In this document: piece by piece, positions 7,010-11,886 of the stretch
How the letters are laid out: the number at the start of each line of letters is the position of its first letter
Numbering within the stretch: position 1 is the first letter of the stretch
NCBI GenBank assembly: GCA_007118765.1
Contig: SKQZ01000375.1
Coordinates: forward strand, 1 to 11,886
Length of the DNA stretch: 11,886 nt
Direction of reading: 5' to 3'
From: Candidatus Hydrogenedentota bacterium
Lineage (GTDB): Bacteria > Hydrogenedentota > Hydrogenedentia > Hydrogenedentales > CAITNO01
The notes under the pieces: generated by a model
Databases searched by the model: none
What the model saw: only the letters and a program-made list of their open reading frames with translations
Told to the model about the DNA's origin: nothing
Program-made: the position numbers and the translations under genes

Positions 7010-7822
7010 ATGACCACAATGAAGATAGGTCTTGTCGGTTGTGGCAATATCGCAACTGATATTTGTATAGCGATCCGTGACCAAGCCATGCCTGTTTCGG
7101 TTGTGGCGTTGACGGATGTTGTGCCGGAGGCGGCAACACGATTGCGACAGGAACAGCAATTGGATGCGGTCATCGGCACGTTGATCGAGACGGTTGCTGC
7201 GGCTGATTACGTCATAGAGTGTGCCGTTGCCGGGGCGGTGCCCGACGTGGTCCGTACGGCGATTGCCCATGAAACCGATTGCCTTGTCATGAGCGTGGGC
7301 GGTTTGCTGAACCAAGAAGATTTGCTGGCGGAAGCAAAACGCAACGGCGTTCAGGTGCGTATCCCCACCGGGGCCATTTGTGGTCTCGACGGCATACGCG
7401 CCGCGATGCAGGCCGGATTGGATTCGGTGACGCTGACAACCCGGAAACCGCCGCGTGGCCTTGCGGGTGCGCCCTATTTGCATGAGCAAGGGATAGACGT
7501 GGAAGCGATTGATGCGCCCTTGACGGTGTTTGACGGTACTGCCGCTGACGCGGTAAAGGCGTTTCCGGCAAATGTCAATGTGGCTGCGGCGTTAAGTTTG
7601 GCCGGTCTCGGACCGGAAAAGACGCGTGTTCGTGTGGTGGCCGATCCGGCCGCAACGACCAACACACACGAAATACATGCAACAGGGCCGTTTGGCGAGT
7701 TGACTACGGTGACGCGGAATCAACCTTCGCCGCGGAATCCGAAATCGAGTTATATGGCGTCCCTCTCCGCGGTGGCGGAGCTGGCGGCAGCGGTCGCATT
7801 GTTCGCGTCCCGCGATAGATAG
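7010..7822 (+). CDS. nadX: L-aspartate dehydrogenase
   Basis: NadX oxidises L-aspartate to iminoaspartate with NAD(P)+, supplying the substrate of quinolinate synthase NadA for NAD biosynthesis; it replaces the flavoenzyme NadB in some bacteria and archaea. The protein has 270 residues from the ATG at 7010, the family's usual size. An N-terminal Rossmann fold shows KIGLVGCGNIA (5-15). Family signatures are SVGGLL (95-100), IPTGAICGLDGIRAA (118-132), TTRKPP (143-148), FPANVNVAAALSLAGLG (185-201), NTHEI with probable catalytic H220, and NQPSPRNPKSSYMASLS (237-253). ATG 7010 follows GGAGG at 7001-7005. An upstream GTG at 6977 lies within the leader and adds nonhomologous residues. It is first in a likely operon with rplU (45 bp). 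No nadA or nadC is in view, so its place in de novo NAD synthesis is inferred from family. Confidence 0.93.
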   Translation: MTTMKIGLVGCGNIATDICIAIRDQAMPVSVVALTDVVPEAATRLRQEQQLDAVIGTLIETVAAADYVIECAVAGAVPDVVRTAIAHETDCLVMSVGGLLNQEDLLAEAKRNGVQVRIPTGAICGLDGIRAAMQAGLDSVTLTTRKPPRGLAGAPYLHEQGIDVEAIDAPLTVFDGTAADAVKAFPANVNVAAALSLAGLGPEKTRVRVVADPAATTNTHEIHATGPFGELTTVTRNQPSPRNPKSSYMASLSAVAELAAAVALFASRDR

Positions 7823-7867
7823 ATACGAACGTCCCGTTTGACGGGCATAGCGCTGGAGACTATTATC

Positions 7868-8182
7868 ATGTATGCAGTTTTGGAAACAGGCGGCAAGCAG
7901 TACAAGGTGAGCAAAGACACGCTGCTCCGCGTAGAGAAACTGGACAACCCGGTTGGCGATCGGATTGAGTTTGACGCCGTAAAGATGGTGATAACTGATG
8001 ATGCCGACGTGGTGGTTGCGCCCGACGCGCTGCAGGCGGCACGGGTGGTGGCGCAGGTCGAGGCACACGGTCGCAACAAGAAAATCCGGGTCTATAAAAA
8101 GAAACGCAGAAAGGGGTACGAACGCCTTATGGGGCATCGGCAGGCCTATACCCTTATTCGTGTTCAAGAAATCAAAGTATAA
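7868..8182 (+). CDS. rplU: Large-subunit ribosomal protein bL21
   Basis: bL21 of the 50S subunit, binding 23S rRNA. The 104-residue protein matches the family along its length: MYAVLETGGKQYKV at the start, a central beta-rich part, the basic stretch NKKIRVYKKKRRKGYERLMGHRQ (about 73-95), and the end TLIRVQEIKV. The ATG at 7868 is chosen because it gives the invariant MYAVxxTGGKQY start, with GGAG about 11 nt upstream; an in-frame ATG at 7838 only adds ten nonhomologous residues. A small perfect hairpin, CCCGT (7833-7837) with ACGGG (7841-7845), lies in the 45-bp gap after nadX. rpmA follows after 14 bp, in the usual order. Confidence 0.98.
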   Translation: MYAVLETGGKQYKVSKDTLLRVEKLDNPVGDRIEFDAVKMVITDDADVVVAPDALQAARVVAQVEAHGRNKKIRVYKKKRRKGYERLMGHRQAYTLIRVQEIKV

Positions 8183-8196
8183 CAGGAGATACGGAC

Positions 8197-8460
8197 ATGG
8201 CTCATAAGAAAGCAGGCGGCAGTTCGCGCAATGGTCGCGACAGCAATGCACAACGACTGGGTGTAAAGCGGTATGCAGGTGAACAAGTGCGCGCAGGCAA
8301 TATCATCGTACGGCAACGCGGCACAAAACTGCATCCCGGGGTGAATTGCGGCGTTGGAAATGATTACACGTTGTTCGCTCTCAAGGATGGCGTGGTGAAG
8401 TTCCGCTATTTTAAGCGTGGACGCAAATGTGTGGACATCGTCCCCGCCACGGCGGAGTAA
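8197..8460 (+). CDS. rpmA: Large-subunit ribosomal protein bL27
   Basis: bL27 of the 50S subunit, whose N-terminal tail reaches the peptidyl-transferase centre. The 87-residue protein begins MAHKKAGGSSRNGRDS and continues with QRLGVKRYAGEQV, GNIIVRQRGTKLHPG and NDYTLFALKDG, typical across the family. It has the short N-terminus of Gram-negative forms, without the cleaved leader peptide of Firmicutes. AGGAG lies about 8 nt before the ATG. It follows rplU by 14 bp and is succeeded by an intrinsic terminator 30 bp downstream. Confidence 0.98.
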   Translation: MAHKKAGGSSRNGRDSNAQRLGVKRYAGEQVRAGNIIVRQRGTKLHPGVNCGVGNDYTLFALKDGVVKFRYFKRGRKCVDIVPATAE

Positions 8461-8489
8461 GCAGATACCCGCACCGGCACAATAACAAC

Positions 8490-8527
8490 AACACCCTCAA
8501 GCGCATGTGCATTGGGGGTGTTTTTTT
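8490..8527 (+). terminator. Strong intrinsic terminator between rpmA and obgE
   Basis: AACACCC (8490-8496) pairs with GGGTGTT (8516-8522). The stem extends through TCAA/TTGG (one G-U) and GC/GC across a one-base bulge, and seven T's follow (8521-8527). It sits in the rpmA-obgE gap and should end much of the ribosomal-protein transcript. No obvious promoter lies between it and obgE, so obgE probably depends on partial read-through. Confidence 0.85.
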
Positions 8528-8569
8528 ATGGCGTGCCAACCGACGGAAAGAACAGGGCTGTTCAATATC

Positions 8570-9829
8570 ATGTTTGTAGACAGAGTGCGCATAAAAATAA
8601 CCAGCGGCGGCGGCGGCAACGGCTGTTGCAGTTTCCGCCGGGAGGCCTGTGTGCCATTGGGCGGACCCAACGGCGGCGACGGCGGCGATGGCGGCAACGT
8701 GTATTTTGTCGCGAGGACACAACTGTCTACCTTGCTCGATCTGCGATACCATGCCCATTGGGTGGGCAAGCGCGGTGCACACGGGCAGGGAAAAGACCGG
8801 CATGGTAAAAGGGGAGCGGATACTTATATTGAAGTGCCTGTGGGAACCGTGGTGCACGATATCGGCAGTGGCGAAGTGTTGGCGGACCTCACGGAAGAAG
8901 GCGAGACATGGTTGGCGGCACGCGGTGGACGGGGCGGACGCGGCAATGCCCGTTTTGCCACCTCCACCAATCGCGCCCCCAGATTTGCCGAGAAAGGCGA
9001 GCCGGGCGAAGAGCGGGAGTTTGTGCTTGAACTGAAACTGATTGCGGAAGTGGGGCTGGTGGGATTGCCTAATGCAGGTAAATCCACGTTATTGTCCGTT
9101 ATCAGCGCCGCCAAACCGAAAATAGGCGACTACCCCTTTACCACGCTCACACCGAATCTGGGGGTTGTGTCGCTCTCGGATCATCGCACCCTTACGGTGG
9201 CGGATATCCCCGGCATCATTGAGGGCGCCGCGGAAGGCCGTGGCCTGGGGCACGACTTCCTGCGACATATTGAACGCACGCGGGTGTTGTTGTTCCTGAT
9301 TGATCTTGGTGACGAGACGCCTCTGGAAACCATGCGGATATTGGATACGGAACTGCAACGGTATAGCGAGGCACTGTCCCGTCGGCCACGGGTGTATGCC
9401 TTTAACAAGGCTGACATACCGGACAACCGGGAGCGTTATCACGCGCTTGACGCACAATTGCCCGAAGCCGCGCACCTTATCTCCGCGGCCACCGGCGAAG
9501 GAACGCGCCCGTTGTTGGAAGCACTGTGGAAGCGTGTACAGGACGACCGCCGTGATGCATCGGCGGAAGCATCGGACATGCCTGAACCGCAACGGGAATA
9601 TGCGTTCCGTCCACCCTTTGAAATCACGAAAACCCGTGCGGGCTTTCGTGTGCTGGGCGACAAACCGCGCCAGGCAGTGGCCATGACGGATTTTGAAAAT
9701 GAGGAGGCAGTGAGACATTTGCAGCGGCGGCTCGAAAAAATGGGCATCTTCAAAGCGCTCAAGCGAATGGGCGCCCAGCCCGGACAAACGGTTTACATTG
9801 ATGAGTATGAACTGGAATACGAAGAATAA
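8570..9829 (+). CDS. obgE: Obg-family GTPase (ribosome assembly / stress)
   Basis: Large-subunit-associated GTPase of the Obg/CgtA family, acting in 50S maturation and stress or cell-cycle control. It has 419 residues. The N-terminal glycine-rich Obg fold (1-158) shows SGGGGNGCCSFRRE and GGPNGGDGGDGGNV. The G domain carries GLPNAGKST (165-173), DIPG (212-215), NKAD (279-282) and SAATGEG (305-311). A C-terminal OCT-type domain (about 343-419: FEITKTRAGFRVLG, MTDFENEEAVRHL, MGIFKAL) ends in an acidic tail. Start MFVDRVRIKI at 8570 matches the family N-terminus, though its AGGG is 12 nt away. An in-frame ATG at 8528, with GGGGGTG 7 nt upstream inside the terminator hairpin, would add 14 residues. 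The gene follows rpmA, as in most bacteria. Confidence 0.97.
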   Translation: MFVDRVRIKITSGGGGNGCCSFRREACVPLGGPNGGDGGDGGNVYFVARTQLSTLLDLRYHAHWVGKRGAHGQGKDRHGKRGADTYIEVPVGTVVHDIGSGEVLADLTEEGETWLAARGGRGGRGNARFATSTNRAPRFAEKGEPGEEREFVLELKLIAEVGLVGLPNAGKSTLLSVISAAKPKIGDYPFTTLTPNLGVVSLSDHRTLTVADIPGIIEGAAEGRGLGHDFLRHIERTRVLLFLIDLGDETPLETMRILDTELQRYSEALSRRPRVYAFNKADIPDNRERYHALDAQLPEAAHLISAATGEGTRPLLEALWKRVQDDRRDASAEASDMPEPQREYAFRPPFEITKTRAGFRVLGDKPRQAVAMTDFENEEAVRHLQRRLEKMGIFKALKRMGAQPGQTVYIDEYELEYEE

Positions 9830-9907
9830 GATGAAGTCAAGTACGCGCTGCTGACAAGCCGCGGGCGGCGAAAGTAACGATTACGGTACTGCAAGCGAAA
9901 ACAAGCA

Positions 9908-9936
9908 TTGCATGATGTTCCGCGGGGTGGTATTAT
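9908..9936 (+). promoter_or_regulatory. Sigma70-type promoter for the membrane-protein/winged-helix operon
   Basis: TTGCAT (9908-9913), a 17-nt spacer and TATTAT (9931-9936). Spacing is ideal and each hexamer is close to consensus. A start near 9943 gives a leader of about 140 nt before the ATG at 10084. The rest of the gap after obgE (9830-9907) holds a small GCCG/CGGC hairpin without a T-run and nothing else I can name. Confidence 0.6.
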
Positions 9937-9966
9937 TATCCTGCACATTGTGCCGGGTTAACGAGC

Positions 9967-10013
9967 TTGGGCGGAATGAGCAGGCGCATCAGGCATTGGG
10001 CGATATGTCTAGG
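9967..10013 (+). repeat. 29-bp-spaced imperfect direct repeat in the operon leader
   Basis: TTGGGCG-nn-ATG-nnn-AGG occurs at 9967-9984 and again at 9996-10013, with 13 shared positions and a start-to-start distance of 29 bp. GTTAAC also occurs twice (9957-9962 and 10013-10018), bracketing the pair. The repeats lie downstream of the promoter, so they could be operators or RNA elements; no regulator consensus is known to me. Confidence 0.45.
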
Positions 10014-10083
10014 TTAACAATAATCGCGTGTGCTTGTCTGTGCCTTGAACATGACCGAAGAGAACAACGATGGGAGCTGATGC

Positions 10084-10866
10084 ATGGCTACTCGCAAGCA
10101 GTCGAAAAGCGCAAAGAACGATCCCCAGGCGATTGTTCGCTGGACGCGCCGTTATGCACAAAACCGCACCATATCCTTTCTTGTGCAGTGGGTGTTCATT
10201 GTGCTGATGGTGGTGGTTATCGGCGTTGCCGCCAGTCTTACCCAACTCGCACAGGAACGGGAGAGCCAGGCGTTGTTCATCGTCGCTGTTGTGCTCATGT
10301 TTGCGTCTATGCTGGCCTTGGCATGGTTTTCCATGTCACGATGGAGCGGCGAACTTATTTTCAGCATCACCAACCGGCTTTACGGCAGGGAGGGGTACGC
10401 GTCTTACTCGGGCGGCCCGAAAGGCGAAAAACTGCCGGTTTGGCTTACAACATTGGGTGGCGGGCTTGTGGTGTATCATCTTATTGGCGCGTTGCTCATC
10501 TGCTTTAACTACATGGCCATTCAGTATCTGCAACCGTGGTCAGCCTTGTATATGACGCCTTATCTGGTGGCTATGGCGCTGTATCAGCGACTGGGGTTCT
10601 GGGCGTGGTTGTGGCCGCTCCTCTATGGTGTTCATGCGCTGTTGTTGATGCTTGGGTTGCCCGTGCGGTTTGGTCGGGAATACGAACTGCTCAACATCGT
10701 GGTCCCGGTGTTTGGGTATGGCTTTATCGCCATCCTTGTCGGGCATATTTACAGCCGGTATGCGCTCTATAAACTCAAGACCCTGACACGCGACGCCATT
10801 CCGGACACCAACGGGAACTATGAGCAGGATGTGCCGGATGCTGACGAGGAAGTAGAAAATGGATGA
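10084..10866 (+). CDS. Six-span integral membrane protein of unknown function
   Basis: 260-residue protein I cannot place in a named family. A basic N-terminus (MATRKQSKSAK; RWTRRYAQNR at 19-28) is followed by hydrophobic spans at about 31-53, 62-86, 122-148, 154-168, 173-193 and 202-222, and an acidic tail (DVPDADEEVENG). A loop between spans 2 and 3 has NRLYGREGYASYSGGPKGEK (97-116). No transporter, protease or kinase motif is visible. GGGAG lies about 7 nt upstream of the ATG at 10084. Its last 8 bases overlap the next gene, a small winged-helix regulator, so the two are translationally coupled. Proteins paired this way with a PF13601-type regulator are often membrane proteins under its control; that link is inference. 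The basic N-terminus favours a cytoplasmic N-end. Confidence 0.8.
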   Translation: MATRKQSKSAKNDPQAIVRWTRRYAQNRTISFLVQWVFIVLMVVVIGVAASLTQLAQERESQALFIVAVVLMFASMLALAWFSMSRWSGELIFSITNRLYGREGYASYSGGPKGEKLPVWLTTLGGGLVVYHLIGALLICFNYMAIQYLQPWSALYMTPYLVAMALYQRLGFWAWLWPLLYGVHALLLMLGLPVRFGREYELLNIVVPVFGYGFIAILVGHIYSRYALYKLKTLTRDAIPDTNGNYEQDVPDADEEVENG

Positions 10867-11158
10867 TCTGGATCGCACCATTCACGAGCCTGCGCGATTG
10901 CGTATCCTTACGGTTTTGTCCGGTGTGGACGAAGCGGATTTTAATTTCCTGCTGAACACGCTGGGGCTTACCAAGGGGAATCTCTCGTCTCACATGGACC
11001 GGCTGGAAAAGGCCGGATTCGTGAATGTGGTCAAGTCCTTTAACGGTCGCATCCCGCACACCGATTTCAGCATCACCGAGGAGGGAACCAGAGCGCTGAA
11101 AAAGTACTGGGAGGAACTGGACGCCATACGGGCCATGAAAGATATGTCCGATTCATAA
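10859..11158 (+). CDS. Winged-helix DNA-binding protein, PF13601 (HTH_34) type
   Basis: 99-residue MarR/ArsR-like winged-helix protein. Landmarks match the HTH_34 family: LDRTIHEPARLRILTVL (4-20), DFNFLLNTLGLTKGNLSSHM with recognition helix (27-46), LEKAGFVNVVKSF (49-61), the wing FNGRIPHTDFSIT (61-73), then EEGTRALKKYW (74-84). It is a single domain with no effector-binding domain and no cysteines, so any signal must come through protein contact or dimerisation. It starts at ATG 10859, within the end of the membrane-protein gene (8-nt overlap). That arrangement suggests the pair forms a unit in which the regulator senses the membrane protein's state or controls its own operon, perhaps through the repeats at 9967-10013. 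Target unknown. Confidence 0.9.
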   Translation: MDDLDRTIHEPARLRILTVLSGVDEADFNFLLNTLGLTKGNLSSHMDRLEKAGFVNVVKSFNGRIPHTDFSITEEGTRALKKYWEELDAIRAMKDMSDS

Positions 11159-11179
11159 CCCCGTGCGATATCCGGGTTA
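11156..11179. terminator. Dyad joining two convergent stop codons
   Basis: TAACCC (11156-11161) pairs with GGGTTA (11174-11179) around a 12-nt loop. The TAA stop of the plus-strand regulator and the TAA stop of the minus-strand gene are the two outer ends of the stem. There is no T-run on either strand, so it is only a weak candidate for a shared bidirectional terminator. Confidence 0.35.
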
Positions 11180-11886
11180 ATGGACCGGCGTTGTCGGTTG
11201 TGTCTGGGTGTATTGTTCATACAACGCTTGGGCGTGTCGGTTTTCCGGCCAACGATGCAAACAGGCCTGCGCATGTATCACCACGGCTTCGCGGTCGCCC
11301 CGTGCCTCGGCGCAAATGGCAAGCAGCAAATGTATTCGGCCCGTATCCATGCCTTCCAACGCTTGTTCCAGTTGCAATCGCGCCGCATCAAAGCGGTTCG
11401 CATCCAGCAGAAAAATAGCATAACTCTCATGGGCCCGTGGGCTTGGCCAGGGCCAGCGCAACGCACGGAGATAGTGTTGCTCCGGCTTGCCCCCGACAAT
11501 ATGGACGTGCTCAGCCCGGCTTAACAACACGCTCGGGATGATGGTTGTAACGACAAAGACCACGCTGAACAATAGCGTTGCGATTGCCAGCATTACCGCC
11601 GTTCTTCTTGTGCAACAGATGGCGCCGCCTTCAGGTTGAGGCAGAGAAACGCCTGCCAATAATAAGCCCGCAAGGAGATGGGGAGGACTGTGCGACATGG
11701 TATTGAAGCAGGCGAACACCGCAAGGGCGGTCAGGGCGCCCGTTTCAAAACGCCGCCGTCGGAACACCTTCGCCAGAAACCAGCCCAGAAATACAACGCC
11801 AACCAGTCCCGTTTCGGCAAACCACTCCAGCGGTTCGGCGTGCGCATGTACCGTGTGCTTTTCATTATGGTGCAGGCGGTCTCCCA
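11177..11886 (-). CDS. O-antigen ligase/polymerase family protein with TPR-like C-terminus (5' truncated)
   Basis: C-terminal 235 codons of a polytopic membrane protein whose frame runs off the window end. The first visible residues include HAHAEPLEWFAETGLVGVVF, which fits the conserved H-x(n)-LxxxAETGxxG periplasmic-loop motif of the Wzy_C/O-antigen ligase family (PF04932): enzymes joining or polymerising lipid-linked glycans at the periplasmic face. Hydrophobic spans follow (ETGLVGVVFLGWFL; ALTALAVFACF to LLAGLLLAGVSL; AVMLAIATLLFSVVFVVTTI), then a soluble part with TPR-like helices (HESYAIFLLDANRFDAARLQLEQAL; IHLLLAICAEARGDREAVVIHAQACL). Such TPR extensions occur in this family. The GTG at 11767 is not a real start, because coding continues upstream. 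It converges on the winged-helix gene with an 18-bp gap. Donor and acceptor glycan unknown. Confidence 0.78.
   Translation of the reverse strand, partial: GDRLHHNEKHTVHAHAEPLEWFAETGLVGVVFLGWFLAKVFRRRRFETGALTALAVFACFNTMSHSPPHLLAGLLLAGVSLPQPEGGAICCTRRTAVMLAIATLLFSVVFVVTTIIPSVLLSRAEHVHIVGGKPEQHYLRALRWPWPSPRAHESYAIFLLDANRFDAARLQLEQALEGMDTGRIHLLLAICAEARGDREAVVIHAQACLHRWPENRHAQALYEQYTQTQPTTPVH

Noticed and set aside
7833..7845. CCCGT/ACGGG hairpin before rplU as an L21-type autoregulatory leader or terminator
   Set aside because: A five-pair stem alone is too small, lacks a T-run, and does not resemble a known r-protein leader.
10051..10080. Nine-codon upstream ORF (MTEENNDGS) just before the membrane-protein gene
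   Set aside because: No clear ribosome-binding site and too short to support from sequence alone.
9912..10508. 198-codon plus-strand frame over the promoter and membrane-protein gene
   Set aside because: It starts in the promoter spacer and overlaps the better-supported 10084 gene in another frame; composition is unlike a protein.
1..11886. CRISPR arrays, tRNA genes, insertion sequences, prophage or defence genes
   Set aside because: Looked for repeats with regular spacers, tRNA cloverleaf arms, transposase motifs and terminal inverted repeats; none found.

Overview
The window (about 57% GC by eye) reads as a bacterial chromosome segment of ordinary gene density. An O-antigen-ligase-type protein points to a Gram-negative envelope. 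The UroD-family methyltransferase-like protein and the lysine/alanine-rich histone-H1-like tail on a hydrolase are both commonly seen in Planctomycetes/Lentisphaerae/Hydrogenedentes-like lineages. That affiliation is inference; nothing here fixes the phylum. I see no tRNA, rRNA, insertion sequence, phage gene or CRISPR array.

Layout. (1) Positions 1-972 (+): 3' part of a YbhN/LPG-synthase-TM family membrane protein, cut by the window start. (2) 1030-2961 (-): a two-gene operon of a PF06695-like membrane protein and a UroD-family protein that starts at TTG. (3) 2962-3107: divergent intergenic region with a 16-paired-base dyad and, on the + strand, a textbook intrinsic terminator lying in the leader of uvrC. 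(4) 3108-6792 (+): uvrC, then a membrane-anchored alpha/beta hydrolase with a long acidic-then-basic tail. (5) 6793-7009: terminator-like hairpins, a near-consensus sigma70 promoter (TTGACA/TATTAT) and a structured leader. (6) 7010-9829 (+): nadX (L-aspartate dehydrogenase), rplU (L21), rpmA (L27), a strong intrinsic terminator, then obgE. (7) 9830-10083: a second sigma70-type promoter and a leader carrying a 29-bp-spaced imperfect repeat. (8) 10084-11158 (+): a six-span membrane protein overlapping a small winged-helix regulator (PF13601 type). (9) 11177-11886 (-): C-terminal part of an O-antigen ligase/polymerase with TPR-like repeats, cut by the window end.

How the parts fit. rplU-rpmA-obgE is the classical ribosomal/GTPase cluster, with nadX upstream apparently sharing the promoter. 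uvrC gives nucleotide-excision repair. The membrane-protein/winged-helix pair looks like a self-contained, probably autoregulated unit. The least conventional items are the hydrolase with its nucleic-acid-binding-like tail, the terminator inside the uvrC leader, and the structured nadX leader. No complete new defence or mobile system is visible.
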